From assembly GCA_002749535.1 (NCBI GenBank), contig MZZL01000409.1, positions 186,398-250,397 on the forward strand: 64,000 nucleotides of DNA. The letters run 5' to 3'. The position numbers and the translations under genes are program-made. Below the pieces are notes generated by a model. It worked only from the letters and a program-made list of their open reading frames with translations. It did not search any database and was not told the origin of the DNA. Shown here piece after piece: positions 33,869 through 46,309 of this stretch. How positions within the stretch are numbered: position 1 is the first letter of the stretch; every line of letters begins with the position of its first letter. Source of the stretch: Apophysomyces variabilis (Eukaryota > Mucoromycota > Mucoromycetes > Mucorales > Mucoraceae).

Positions 33869-35083
33869 TTAACTTACGCGTCGGCCAGCCTCTTCCAAGT
33901 CATTCTCCGTAACAAGGTTTCTTTTGTCTTCATTGGGAATTTCATACACACCACCCAAAATGACGTAAGGACGGTAAGCAAATTGAGGCAACTCCTCCAT
34001 GGCTGTGACACCAGAGAGCACAAGAACCGGATCGATTTCAGAAGTGATACCAGCCACAATACTAAATTGGTTCGATTAACCACCTTGTCCCCTCCTTTTG
34101 TGCAGTCGACTGCAAACACGAACTTACTCTGTATCCATACGGTCCCCGATAATACATGTCTCAACGCGGCTTAATCCAAGCACGCGCTGGGCATATCGCA
34201 TGATCAAAGCAGAAGGCTTACCACAATAGAAGGCCTTCGTCTTGGTTACCATTTCAACACAAGCTGTGAAAGCACCAGTGGATGGAATCTTGTTACCGCG
34301 CGAATCAAGAGTTTCAACATCCAAGTTAGTAGCAATCAACTTGGCACCACGTTGGACGAGCTGCACAGCCTTGGTCAACTTTTCAAAATTGTAGGATGCA
34401 CCTTCACCAAGGACAACGTAATCAGGATTGTGGTCGTTCATGAAAAAGCCCTTATCATAAAGAGCCCAAGCAAGGCCGGGTTCACCAATGACATAGCAAG
34501 TACCGCCCTGAAAATACGCATGAGACATCCCATAAAACGAAAACATCACAGGAACACAAAGATAACCTACCTCTGGCATTTGGGATTTCAGGAAGTAAGC
34601 TGTAGCCTGGCCGGAAGTAAAGAAATGATCTTCGGTGACATCGATACCAAGACGGCCCAACTTCTGTTGTAGTTCGCGAGGGGTAGGGGCGGAATTATTT
34701 GTCAGGAACAGGTACTTCTTATTGTTCTTTTGCAAGAATTCAACAAATTCCTTTGCACCAGGCAACAGGTTAGCACCCTGGGGGATAAATCAAAGACATT
34801 AGCATGTTGTATTATCTCGGTTGGTTTAGGTGACACTTGCATGATAGATAACACCATCCATATCAATGATAAAACCCTTCTTTTGACGAATGGCATCCAG
34901 ACGTTCAGTATGAACCACAGGGTCTTTCAACAAAGCCCAATCCTTGTTATGAGCGGGGTTAATGTCTTCCTGAAGGGAGACCTGGCCAAGGCGTTCGGCG
35001 AAGTGAGCGGCCATCTCACGAGAATCGGAGTGATCTGGCTCTGTGCTAGTAGTAGTGACTTGAACGTTTGGAATTTCAGACAT
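33869..35083 (-). CDS. HAD-superfamily phosphatase, NagD/p-nitrophenylphosphatase type
   Basis: Exons 35083-34835, 34777-34571, 34507-34128, 34061-33869 give 342 aa. All HAD motifs are present: motif I DMDGVIY with the catalytic aspartate pair, motif II LTNNSAPTPREL, a lysine region around CGKPSALIM, and motif III/IV GDRMDTDIVAG, which is rebuilt exactly across the third intron. This class IIA (C2-cap) type includes phosphoglycolate phosphatase, fungal PHO13 and pyridoxal phosphatase; PHO13-like metabolite repair is the likeliest role. An N-terminal extension of about 65 residues is predicted disordered. The first donor (GTCACC) is weak. A TATA run lies at 35136-35150 on the minus strand. Confidence 0.9.
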
Positions 35084-35135
35084 GATGAAGATAGAAAAGA
35101 AAAGAAGCAGCAATTGCAATGATACGATCGGTCCC

Positions 35136-35150
35136 ACTATATATATAAAA
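35136..35150 (-). promoter_or_regulatory. TATA box of the HAD phosphat­ase gene
   Basis: TTTTATATATATAGT on the minus strand, about 55 bp before the start codon at 35083, in the 177-bp gap after the CWF19-like gene. Confidence 0.5.
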
Positions 35151-35260
35151 TTCGGCGCACCGTATGGCGTTATTGATCTGACTCACGATAAAGGCTGTCT
35201 CAGCTGGCCATGATTTTTTTTTTATTTCATGGTCTCCAGGTGACGCGTTTCCTTTTTTAA

Positions 35261-37492
35261 TTACAGCGAAAAGTCAAATGGTTTAAATGCAGCTACGAAC
35301 GCCTTAGCGTCTTTGCGTTCTTCATCCTCCGATTGCGCGCATGCTTTCCAGTCTTCGCGTTCCGGTTGACCCAGGACCTTTGTGACCAGTAATCTAGGCA
35401 AGCGAGAAAAATAAGATGCCGATCAGCATATGATGTCATGTTACTCGGATCGGGGATTGATTGTTACCTGCCAAACTGCAAATTAAATCGTTCGCGGGGT
35501 TGTATAATATGTACTAGTGATTTTCCATTCGGCAGCTCCAATTTGAAATAGGCAACCTCAGGACTGTCCTAAAATTAATCGATAACATAACATTTATATT
35601 TATATCACCGCCAATTCAAACTTACTGGGACCCTATCGATAAATGTCATTCCATGCCTCTCCGCTTCCTCTCGCGCAACCGTCTCGATAAGATCAGCCTT
35701 ATCTTTTGGAATAGGTACAACTTGGATATGTGCATGGCTCATACCATGTAAAGATTCCCTTGATACCTCAAACACTACCATATCTTGACCATACGATGCA
35801 TACATATGTCGTAAAGCACTCTTATATTTTTCCATTTCTGCAATCACCTCGATCTGAGACTCCATCGGAATCTTCCTAAAAGTGGGATAGTGTGGAATCG
35901 GAATCAACAAGATATGTCCACCGCCAGGTACCTTGGAGTCTGATGATGACACAACAGGGCCCCGTGCGAGTGTAGCGTACACCAACGTCCCAATCGACAC
36001 AATCAAATGTTTAGCAACCTTAGGATTAGACACACAAAACCAACATCCGCCCACTTCCCCGCCCAAAAAAAATTAAGTTAGTTGAATTTGCAGAATTCAA
36101 TCCAGCAAAGAAAACTCACAATCAGTTGGTCGCTTCGTTTCACGTGCTTCCTTTTGAGGGCATTCATTCACGAAATGCCCTGGCTCATTACATATACGAC
36201 ATATATATCCAGGCGGAGGAGCGCGTGTACCTCGTTCACGTCGATTTCCTCCTTGCGGACAATCTTTGATGTGGTGACCAGGTGTATTACATATCCGGCA
36301 GACGTAGTTCTCGGGTAAAGAATGTGTCGCCTGACTCACAGCTATACAGATTAAGATTTACGTCGTTTGTCCTTCATCATTCATTGTAAAACATACCTGA
36401 TCGTTTTGTCTCTCTATGCTCTGTGCCCCAGAAATAGGAGCCAACATCTGAGTCACCGGGGTGTGGACGCTTTTGTCCCGACCCGATCAATAAGCCTTGA
36501 AACGGGCATTCCGTCACATTACGTGGTTTTGCTTGCAAGCTGTCCAGGGCAATTTTAGATAACGGCTCCAGACGGAATGCATAGAACCACTTAAGAAAGC
36601 ATGATATACTTAATCCCGGAATCCGATTTCTGCGAGAAAATGCACTTACCCGATGTTTTTCCCCGTTCAAGACATCACCCAACCCTATAAAGCGACTGAC
36701 ATGTTCCGCTGCTTGTTCATCATCATTCGATCCGAAACCTGTCATGTTGAGGTAGGGTTCACGCTCGTAAAAAACTGCTTCTGATGCTGCAAAATGATAC
36801 CGAGGTTTTAACGCAGCGGCCAATTCTGCAATCGGTTTCGCGACCGTGCTCAAAGAGTTGGCTGGTGTAATAGCGCTTCCCACTTCGATTGCTTGGGGCC
36901 ATTCGTGTGATAATAAAATATCCACACCTGGTGGAGAGGTAATGGGGAAACGGGTCGATTTTAGCTTAGCCATATCGCTGCTTTGATATCCATTGGGTTT
37001 GGATCCAGTTTCATCATAGACACCAGAAACAAAAGCAATAGTTAAGCCTTCTGCTGTAGTTAACACGCCTTGTTTACCGAGGAAGTGCAAATTGGAGCAC
37101 ACCTCGCCGTCTGTAGACTTGATACGACTTTGCACTGAATTGGGAAGAGGATTACTGCCGACCGTAAAGTACGTCGTCAGCGGGACTGTAAACAACAGTA
37201 TTAGGCGAGCTCTGATAGATCCAGATATATAACCGTCCTACCCTCTATTTTGCCGTCTATAAGGTCTTTTATATCATTTTCATTCGTGTTTTCCGCAAAG
37301 AAATCGCCAGTACAAAGCATGACATCGAATGGTCCATGTTTTTCATGGATCGACTTGGCTTTGGAGAAGAATTCGGAAAACTTGCTACGCACCGAACCTA
37401 CGGCGAGTCTATATCAAAGCAATATATTACAAGGTTAAGACTGACTCATTCTTTTCGAATGGATTAACTTGCATTTTCAAGCTGTCACTCAT
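35261..37492 (-). CDS. CWF19-like protein (lariat-debranching-associated, Drn1/CWF19L1)
   Basis: Exons 37492-37473, 37408-37242, 37185-36650, 36589-36397, 36341-36120, 36053-35626, 35568-35468, 35393-35261 give 599 aa. The N-terminal metallophosphatase-like domain starts MSDSLKILAVGSVRSKFSE and has DVMLCTGDFF. Two CCHC zinc knuckles follow (CRICNTPGHHIKDC and CRICNEPGHFVNEC). CwfJ domain 1 has GGCWFCVSNP and a HIT-like SHAHIQVVPIP, and CwfJ domain 2 ends the protein. Family members act with Dbr1 on intron lariats at late splicing steps. The 20-nt first exon uses a GC-AG intron (37472-37409, donor GCAAGT). Confidence 0.94.
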
Positions 37493-38319
37493 TGTTCCCT
37501 ATTTCCCGAAGCTGAAGAGTAAGGTTGACAGTTTTGGTGCGCGTCACTGCATTTTTGTCGAATACCCTGCGGGGCACATTTCAGCCACTGATGGGTATGG
37601 CCGTGTTACCCATCCTAGCTCCGCATGGTTTTTGCTTCAACGGTCCCACAAGCTTTATTCGTTGCAAGCTGTGCATTTGCCAATCTGTAATTGCGTTGGA
37701 ATGCATATGGCAGCGACGGATTTAAAACGAACGAATGGGATTACACCCGTGTTCTCTATTCGTAGATACAGGGATACTACACGACTATAGATGAATGCGA
37801 ATAGGAAGCATTCATGGTTGTTTACTGCTTAAGCTATGCGAAGCAAAGTGTTAAGTATCCTATTTTACTGTGTACACCCTGTAGTCCCTTTCCAAAAGGT
37901 CCGAATATAGAAAGAGTCAACTTGCTCCCCGACAAATATTCACATTATCTGGGATTCCGTGGAAAGACATTGAAGCACTGCATACCACGTTAAACGCGTA
38001 TCATGATTAGGTGCTGGTGAAGCGCTTAAGATAATTGATCGAATGAAAACTGCCATATAATCGATCCAGTTTTGATCAGATATATGCAGATACGTACTTA
38101 AACGCCGATAACTAGTTGAGAATTACGGTCTCACAGCATCACACCGTTAAGATATCAGATAAGCGGAAAATTAACAGTTCTGCCTTTCCTACTCTGTCCT
38201 TCTTATTCCAAAGTCAATTACTATTAAACAGTTTTCCGGCTGATATCTATTAGTGACATTGCGCAAATTTTAAAGTATTATACAAGAAATAAACTCCTAA
38301 TGCGAAAGGGAAACGAACA
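37493..38319. other. Intergenic region
   Basis: It separates the CWF19-like start from the 3' end of the Q-rich gene. Open frames at 37500-37790 are judged antisense or promoter shadows. Nothing else was seen. Confidence 0.45.
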
Positions 38320-39448
38320 TCAGGATGTTGGGAGGTTGCTGTTACGTAGATTCGGAGAAGATGAATTGGATAAGTTCCCAGTAGATGTAGTAGGACTCGC
38401 TGGTGGTTGTTGCTGTTGTTGTAGTTGTTGTTGTAATTGTTGTTGCAAGCGTTGCTGATAGAATTGTATATGCTGCTGCTGCTGCGGTTGTTGCGATGGT
38501 ATTGATGCTGCTTGTTGGGATTGTGATTGTCGTTGTAACTGTACTGATACTTGTGATGGTGATGGCAACTGCGCTTGCGGCTGTGGGTGCTGCTGCTGCT
38601 GCTGCTGTTGTGGTTGGGTAACAAATGGCATTGGTGTTTGTCGTCCCATGGTAGAGGCCGTGCGATTCCATTGTTGATATATTAACCTCAAATGGGCATT
38701 GTCCATTGACAGCTTATTGATTTGAGTATCTTTTCTTTGTGATACTGCTTCCCATTTCTTGTTGTCGGCTTTGACTCGCTGAAGTTCAAGTTCCAAATCA
38801 TTGACTTTTTTCCGCATACTGTCCATCTCGGCAAATTGGTTCATTAAATCACGTTCCATATTTTGTCGACCGACTGCCATACGTATAAGCTGTCTCTGAT
38901 TCTCAGCTTTCTCTTCCAATGCTTTCGTTAATTTCAACTCTGCTTCCTCGCGGGCTTTTTCTGTTGATATAACTTTTGCTTCCAGTCCCTCGATCGTGCT
39001 AGGGTCAGTTGTATCATGTTCAAGTACTCTTGCTTGTAACTGGGTTACTTGATCCTCGGCTTGTAATCGATCTTTACGTTCTTTCTTGAACAGCTCCATT
39101 AGATCGTCGTAATTGGTCCCCGTGATTGACAAGTAGTCAGCATAAGCACGCTGTTCCACTTCCAGTTTTCGGACACGTTCCTGAAAATTTGCCTTTTCTT
39201 TCTGCAGATCGCCCATGTGTTCTATGACTTTTGCAAGAAAATTCCGGTAACTGTCTGGTGCTCGACGATTGCTGGCTTCTTGCCGTAATGCGTCCAAAAC
39301 CTTGTCCAAATCTGAATCTGTGCACATAAACAACTGTTAGAGGCTGCAACCATAAAAATACAAAGCTGAATTTACGGTTATAATTGTTGTAGTTTGGCGG
39401 CCATGTTGGTTGGTTTGTCATTCTAGTGGACGTTACTTTTTCAGGCAT
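38320..39448 (-). CDS. Coiled-coil protein with polyglutamine tail, unknown
   Basis: Exons 39448-39376 and 39317-38320 give 356 aa. Residues about 25-235 form a long coiled coil (for example DLQKEKANFQERVRKLEVEQ and later heptads through LRLIYQQWN). The last 120 residues are Gln/Pro/Ser-rich with several uninterrupted glutamine runs, ending SSPNLRNSNLPTS. Such architecture is common in fungal transcription co-factors and cytoskeletal adaptors, but no family was identified. An alternative start at the internal Met of MTNQPTWPPN is possible. Confidence 0.75.
38400..38625 (-). repeat. CAA/CAG codon repeats encoding polyglutamine
   Basis: Clusters of CAA/CAG on the minus strand, including an almost pure (CAG)n run at 38589-38608. 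They inflate spurious long frames on both strands here (poly-Ala, poly-Val, poly-Thr readings). Confidence 0.85.
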
Positions 39449-40106
39449 GTCAAGTTGACTCCAGCAATCTGGTAACTGTTTTCACTATTTCATCTTCCGC
39501 TTTCTCTTTGAATACAATTGGTTGAATGGAGTAACCGAAAAAGGTGGATTGAGGGAGACAGAGAGAATAGATAAGGCTTTCCATAGACTTAACATACAAT
39601 TAACTCAATTAGGTATGTATATCTAGACAAAACTGCATAGAAATAGAAAATGCTGTAGCTTTATAACAGTTCCGCAAGCTAAATAGCAGCATGAAGTAAA
39701 CGTTCAACTTCCGGTTGATGGATATTGAAGAAGCTGAACCAAGACGAGCAGAAAGGTTTGCGAAGAAAACGAATAGGATCCATAAAAAGTAAAAACATGC
39801 AAAACTATCACGCTGCAAGTTCACTACGCTTCAACAACAAATGATAGCCACTTGCTCCAACATTGGGCAGTGCCTTTCCATGGCGTCAGCTTACATCATG
39901 TCAACAGCCAAACGTAGTTCATTTCTTATCAAAGTAATTCTTAAGTACAGGGAATAAAACGTATCGAAATTTGACATAGCATGTTGTCTAGGATCGGTTT
40001 GGCTGAAGAGCTGGCAGGTCTCAAAATCATTATGCAGGGCATGTGATCTGGCGGTTCCTCTTACTTGTTCCAGCAGACAAATCCCCCGTATGCCACTACA
40101 CATACT
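39449..40106. other. Divergent intergenic region
   Basis: The shared promoter region of the Q-rich gene (-) and the Atg14-like gene (+). No gene was recognised; the short frames lack support. Confidence 0.45.
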
Positions 40107-41771
40107 ATGGAATGCCACTATTGCCACACATTCAACCGCAAGTTCTATTGCGTTAATTGCTTGACGGAAAAGTACGTATGACTTCTATTAAGACAATTTC
40201 GCTTTGTAAATAACTATGGAAACGTGACAATAGACTTCATGACCACAATGTAGAAGTCAATCCCATTTTAAGTGAAAGAGATGGATTTGTTGAACAAGCT
40301 GGCGGATTTGTTAGCAGGAGAGCTAATATACATGCTCTAATTGCTGAAAAAAACCGACGCTTAAGAAACACTGCCCAAATCGCTGAGGAACGCAAATGCA
40401 TAAGAAACGAATGCGATGAAGGTAAATCGTCCTATGCATCAAGCAAGGCTTCTCAGATTTATGATCCGTTTTGCTTGGTCACAGCACAGAAACGTATTCA
40501 AGAACTACGTGCACAAATTCGACAGAGACACCAGATACTGGAAGAGGGCGAACGTCGCCTGCAGGATGCGAATATGGCGCAGTCCACTGAGTGGCCTAAA
40601 GAGCTCGCCAACCTCACCAAGCGATGGAAACGGACACATAAGCTCACAACATCAGCGCGATGCGTATTAGTAAACGAGATTGTCACTCTTTTCGAATTCA
40701 AACCGGGTGTCGTGGCGGCTGAACCAGAAGAAACAGCACCGGATTTTGAGACCTCCGCCATGCCATTTGTTAAACGTGCGCAGCGTCGTTCTCATGATGA
40801 CCTCTATATATGCGGTGTTACACTCCCGGCACGACCTATTGACGTCTCCAGTTAAGTCACCTGAAAGAACATCTACAGTAAACCAGATCTCTAAACCCTC
40901 GTAGCTTATTCGAAGGAGGAATTAAATACGGCTATTGGACTTGTTATCCATATGTTAAATCTTATCGTACGCTACCTTGGAATTAAATTACCCTTTATGA
41001 TATTCCATAAAGGCATCTATCCTTACATTCGGTCCTCTCTGCAGCCACGACATTCCAGGTAAAAATAAGAGAAAAAGCGGAAGAAGAACGACTAACACGG
41101 GAGAGAATAGTAAAGTGCCATTGTACTTAGACGACAAGAACCTCAAACGGTTCACTATTGGCATGGGAATGCTAAATTATGACATCGCTTATCTTTGTCA
41201 TACTCAAGGAGTAGAGATACCCATATCTCAGGTGGCAAACACGCTTCAAGCACTGATGGCATGTTGTCGGTCATCACAATTGGGCATGTGAGTATAGCCT
41301 GGATTTGTGAAATATGCCTCCGCTTACCTTCCTTGATATAGATATTCCCATACGATGGCCCACCATGGTCTACTGGATATTGACTTTGACTTGGATCTGT
41401 ATCAGGTTTTGCGGATGACAGCGCTCCGTTATCGAAGCAGTGGAACAGACGTGAACAGAGAACTGGTTCAAGACGGATTACTGAATGATAGCTACCTCAA
41501 AGTGCGGCCTAATGATTCTTCTTACGAAGGATTGTTAGATAGTGATGAAGAGCTGGAGGATGATGAAGATGGAGATAGCAATAGTGAGAACTGGAATTTG
41601 GTGGACGTCATGCCTTCATTTGGAAGGCCAAACGGAGAGAGTGAAAGCATATTTCAATTGGGTGCCAGCATTATGCCCGGAGTTCTGGGAATGATGGAGT
41701 CACTCAGTGGGCGCCATGTCGCAAATGAGTATTTAAATAATGGGATCCACAACGCTAGAAGAAAACGGTAG
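40107..41771 (+). CDS. Atg14/UVRAG-family autophagy protein
   Basis: Exons 40107-40171, 40234-40421, 40485-40850, 40905-41058, 41111-41287, 41342-41771 give 459 aa. The N-terminus has the Atg14-type cysteine pairs CHYCHTFNRKFYCVNC. A coiled coil follows, from about residue 50 to 150 (EKNRRLRNTAQIAEERK, then QELRAQIRQRHQILEEG). The C-terminal half has the conserved core SKEELNTAIGLVIHMLNLIV, then RYLGIKLPFMIF. Atg14 recruits the Vps34-Vps15-Atg6 PI3-kinase complex to the pre-autophagosomal site; UVRAG/Vps38 is the endosomal counterpart. The cysteine pairs favour Atg14. The acidic region near residue 390 is poorly conserved. Confidence 0.82.
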
Positions 41772-42773
41772 AATATCATTTACATTATTTTGTAATTCAT
41801 TTTCTTTCCTACTGAAAAACCAGTTTGGAAATAAAGGAAATTAGAAAACAAAGAATTGCATTTTCTTCACGATAATAGCAGAATCACAGACCATTATGCA
41901 TTTGAGGGAATCGTATTTGTCGATCTCTTCTCCGCACTGCAAAACTTTCTCCACTGGTAAGAGTCCCAACCTTTCTTTAGAACTAATGTATGCCAGACAG
42001 CAAAGCATCCATGCAAAAGAAAAGAATTTTCATGTATCTACTGATATGGTAAGTTGCCGCTTCGATTGAAGCAATTCGTTTCGTGCCATGACACGGGATA
42101 CGGGTGTTATGACGAGATTGTCTAGGCGACCGCGCAAGGTTACCGGAGCCAAACAAAGAAGTCAATCGAGTCAAAGTTTATTTTTAGCTACAAGGTGCAA
42201 TTGCATGCTTCCTATTTGTTTTCTGGTTTGTTTGCTTTTCTCCATGTTTTGCTATTTTGTCCGGGTCACGTTGTAGGATCCATACTATTCGGGACCAAAT
42301 AACTGACATTTTCGGGTATCTCGGAGTGCACAGTCGTACTTTTAAAACAGCTAACACAAACGCGTTTGCACGTTCCATCCAAGCCCAAGAAATTTACACA
42401 TACCGGATGCCCAAAAAAAAAAGGCAAGTCATTGTAAGCAGCAACAATTGTAACGTCGAATAGAACAAAGCGAATGGTTACACCCAAAGCTCGCATACAT
42501 CGTTTGTTATGATTTTAGCTAAACAACGACCAAAAGCCATCATGCGATGCCCAAAAAGAAAAAAGATTGGTGATATGGGATGAATACAGTAATTAAAGTA
42601 TGGATCTGTAAAAAAACAAAACCAATGCGTAAAATAATGGAGAAATAGACTGCTAAGATGAACATAAAAAACGAGAAGGAATGGGGGTCATACAAGAAAG
42701 ATTACTGATAAAAGATTGAATTTGCAACTGAACACTCACGATACATTAGGAGATCCTGTGTCAACTTTTTTTT
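41772..42773. other. Convergent intergenic region, 1.0 kb
   Basis: It lies between the Atg14-like and Skt5-like 3' ends. Overlapping frames at 42250-42500 on both strands have no recognisable content. The word ATGCCCAAAAA followed by an A-run occurs twice (about 42407 and 42547). Confidence 0.4.
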
Positions 42774-44495
42774 TTACTTTTTCCAAAAGGTGAGTTTTCG
42801 TGCTAGACCTCTATGTTCCGGGAATTTCCCTTCTTGCTGCAACCGTTGGATGGCACGTTTTTCGCCTTTTGCTGCTGCTTTTGTGTACCACTCCATGGCT
42901 ACGGCGAAGTCTTTGGCGATCCCAATTCCGACCTCGTAAAAGTAACCGACTGCATATTCAGCTTTTGCCAACCCCTGCTCAGCCGAACGTAAAGCCCATG
43001 CGTAGGCCTGCTCGTCGGACGGTTCCAATAGATCTGGCACGCCTACCAAGTACCATGCTGTCAACGCAAAACATGCTTCCGGAAGGCCTTGTTCGGCCGC
43101 AATCAGATAGAACTGAACAGATTGAACGGGATCAACGGAACGACCCAGTCGACCAAACTCATAAATCTCACCAAGCCGGAACGCCGAGGGTGCATAAGCC
43201 AATCCAACTGCTGCCTCCGTGTAAAGTGCGACTGCATAATCATGATCTCGGAGTACTATACTGTCCGCTCCTCGCTCGTGCAGTGCAGCCAATTCATGAA
43301 GTGCATGCGGATACTGGGTCGTGGCTGCCTCTGCTGATCGTTTGAGCCACTTGTATCCATCACGCAAATTACGTGAAAGGCCCAGTTTGCCGTGAAGCTC
43401 CGCTAGGCCGAGGCAATACATTGCTCCTGGATGATTCAATGTAGCCGCTTTCCTTTCAGAAGAAGAAGAAAAAAAAAATATAATAAACATGAGAAGGGTT
43501 TGTTTTTCCATTGGTTTTGCAAACCGTGCACTATTTTCTTTATCGGTCTTCTCTTTTTGCTTTTTTGATTTTTTTTTCAGATCTTTATAGTTTACCTATA
43601 GAATTGTACGGCTTTGGATTTATCACGTCGGGTGCCAAGTCCATCTTCGTAACATTTGGCCGTACTACAAAAAAGGTTTACAGTGCTATTTTAGCGCCTA
43701 TGCCAATTGAACTCAGAGAACCAAAAATAAGCATTATGGAAGGAAACAAGGGAAATCGATCTATCTCTCTTTACGGATGTGTGTATCCGTGGATGTGTCG
43801 ATATTTGATAAAAATAGGGCTTGATTTTAATACAGTCTGTGCTGTTTTCTTTGTCTTGATGGGTAAAAAGAAAAGATAAGCAACACGTACCGATAAGCAG
43901 CATCCGGATGATGATGTTTAGCCGCCTGAAGAAACAACGGGAATGCCTTTTCAAAACTGGGTGATTTTGAGTGAAGCCATCCAGCAGCATACATATTAGC
44001 AAGATAATATTGCGATGCTACGTGGCCCCGGCTGGCATTTTGTTTCAGTAGCTTTTCAGATTCAATCAGATGATCTGGGCAAGACAGTTGATCCGCTGTT
44101 TGCGCTAGGAAAAGGGCAAAATCGCATTGGATCTCGGCGCTTTTGGTTTTTCCGATATTCTTCCTGTACATGTCGATGGTTGTGTTATAGGATAGTAGAG
44201 AGGCATTCTCGCCTGGTTTTAGGTGTGACTGATCAAGCCATCGAATGTCCAGGCTGGTGGAGCAGGAGGAGAGATAAGAGGTACGACGGTTAGGAAGGGG
44301 GGTGGATGGCGCGGATGAAGATGCCAAAGAAGATTGGCTGGAAGTGGAATTTCTCGTGGAGTGTCTGAGTAGATGTAATGCTGGTTTCTTTTCATTCAGT
44401 AGACCAGATAATTGCGAAACAGACGAAGGCTTTGTATCTGCGATAGGTGTAGGCGTGTAACACTGGCTCATCCTTTGCTTGATATCCGTGAACAT
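42774..44495 (-). CDS. Skt5/Chs4-like Sel1-repeat chitin synthase regulator
   Basis: Exons 44495-43891, 43664-43596, 43452-42774 give 450 aa. The first 100 residues are Ser/Thr-rich and disordered. Sel1-like repeats follow: QCDFALFLAQTADQL, HVASQYYLANMYAAGW, the 23-codon middle exon with AKCYEDGLGTRRDKSKAVQF, then HPGAMYCLGLAELHGK, and four more to AKAEYAVGYFYEVGIGIAKD. Matching phases and the exact repeat continuity across both introns confirm the small middle exon. The order and sequence fit Skt5/Chs4, which activates class IV chitin synthase at the bud neck or growing tip. A C-terminal prenylation CAAX box, found in yeast Skt5, is absent here (ends LTFWKK). Confidence 0.88.
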
Positions 44496-46309
44496 GGTTT
44501 ACGGAAGGGGAGAAAGTGTGAGGAGAAAAGGGGCGTGTATTTTATACGTCGCTAAAAAAAATAAAAAAAAAAGTCCTTTGGTTGACCTTTGCATAGGTCC
44601 GACCTTCTTTTTTGGAATCCTATGTGGAAAGGCTCCCCCCAAAACCCCTATTCGAGGCATAGTAATACTTTATCAGTCAACTAGGTTATCATTGGCATCA
44701 CTTTCTCAAACAGTATAATATCTGATATGTTACAGAAGAAGCATTTGTTCTTTTTGATAGGATTTAAAACGTATGATTAGAGAAGATGCTGATGCGTATT
44801 ATCTGCAATTCCGATACTACTAGCTTGGCTTTATAACGTTTGGCAGGCGGCAATGGCAAATATCTTATTGGCGTCCTGAATGGTTAGGCTGGTGAAATCC
44901 TAAATAGTCTCCACCCTGCTTTCTCTTCAGCTGGGTTTACGCAATCTGCACACATTTGAACAAAGAATGTTGCCTCTTGTACAGTATCGAAATCACTACT
45001 GCAGCCCACTTTGAGCATCATTGTCACATTCTAACAAACAAACTGGCTTCTCCATCTATTTCTAATCAGCAATCCATGCAAATTGATATCATGGATGGAA
45101 CATGATATGTAATTCCACATAGTGGTGTTTTAGTTTTGTTTTCTGTTTGATCTGATGAGCATTGCTTTGAAAGGCATTTGGATCTAGTGTAGTTCCCTTT
45201 CGTTAACAAAATATTGCCTCAGCGTTTAGAATCCTGATACCGAAAGAATGGAGAAGAACGTGACCAAGTGTGTCAATTCCGAAAACATGCAATATTAAGA
45301 GTATCCTCCGCCATCTAGTAAACGTTGTGATGCAAGCTAAAATATGTAGTTGTACGATACAGCGTGATACAAAAAAGGGAAATTAAAAAGTAAGAAAAAA
45401 ACACGCAGTAGTAGTATCATCATCTGATGTTGTATGTACAAGCAGTTATAAGTCTTAACGTTAACCTCTTCGTGGAAAATGTATATGCAGATGCCTTCCG
45501 TATGGTGCAGTTGATGCATTCCATGGAGCTAGCTATTTCTAACAGATTACATGGTCAAAGCACGTTACCATTCAAAGTTTTTTTTTCGGTCCTTTATCTC
45601 TTCAGAAACGTTAGTTAGTGTTCTCTGAAACCAGAGGTACAGGATGTATACGGGCACTTCATAATAAGAATGGAAAAGGCCAGCAGAGACTGTTACCAGA
45701 AATACTCGTACTTTAATTGTCTTCCCCATAGCAAGACATGACACTGGGTGTTTCAAAACTACACAGACAATGTGGCATCTCTGATGCATGCGTTGCTTTA
45801 TTGTAGCGTGAGCGGCGAACACGTACCGCAGATCTCGTTTGTTTCTTCCGTTTTCCGATAAACGAATTTTGATCGGCAGCAGTCGAAATGTCATTCTGTC
45901 ACAAGTCAACTAAATAAATATCTATAACCCGTTGCTGTTACTTTTGTCTTTTATTGTTGTTCTATTGAAGATATTTAAAAAGAAACGGGCTAATTCTGTG
46001 TTGGTCCCGTCAGGAATACTTTTAAGACTAATAAATGGATAACATCCTCCTGATGTTGTCACGGCACCGCCTGCAGCAAGGATAGTGTGAATTTGGACAA
46101 ATATGTCTTTCAATATCTGATCTGATTTTTATGCATCATTAGTTTTAGGGTATATGCAGAGTTCAAGGATGAAGGTTTTCGTATCAATACAAACATGGTA
46201 AAATATAAATCGATCAATCGATTTGTTTTGCATAATACTACTCAATTTATCAGTTATGCCATCTATCGATTGATCTCTATTACCGGAAGAGATGATTTGC
46301 TCGTGTTAC
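44496..46309. other. Gene-poor region, 1.8 kb
   Basis: Low-complexity AT-rich DNA with scattered short frames on both strands, none recognised. No tRNA, repeat array or transposon end was seen by eye. Confidence 0.45.

Noticed and set aside
38250..38671. Poly-Asn/Thr/Ala/Val frames on both strands
   Set aside because: Shadows of CAA/CAG glutamine repeats in the real minus-strand gene.
43511..43879. 122-codon plus-strand ORF
   Set aside because: Lies opposite introns and the small middle exon of the Skt5-like gene.
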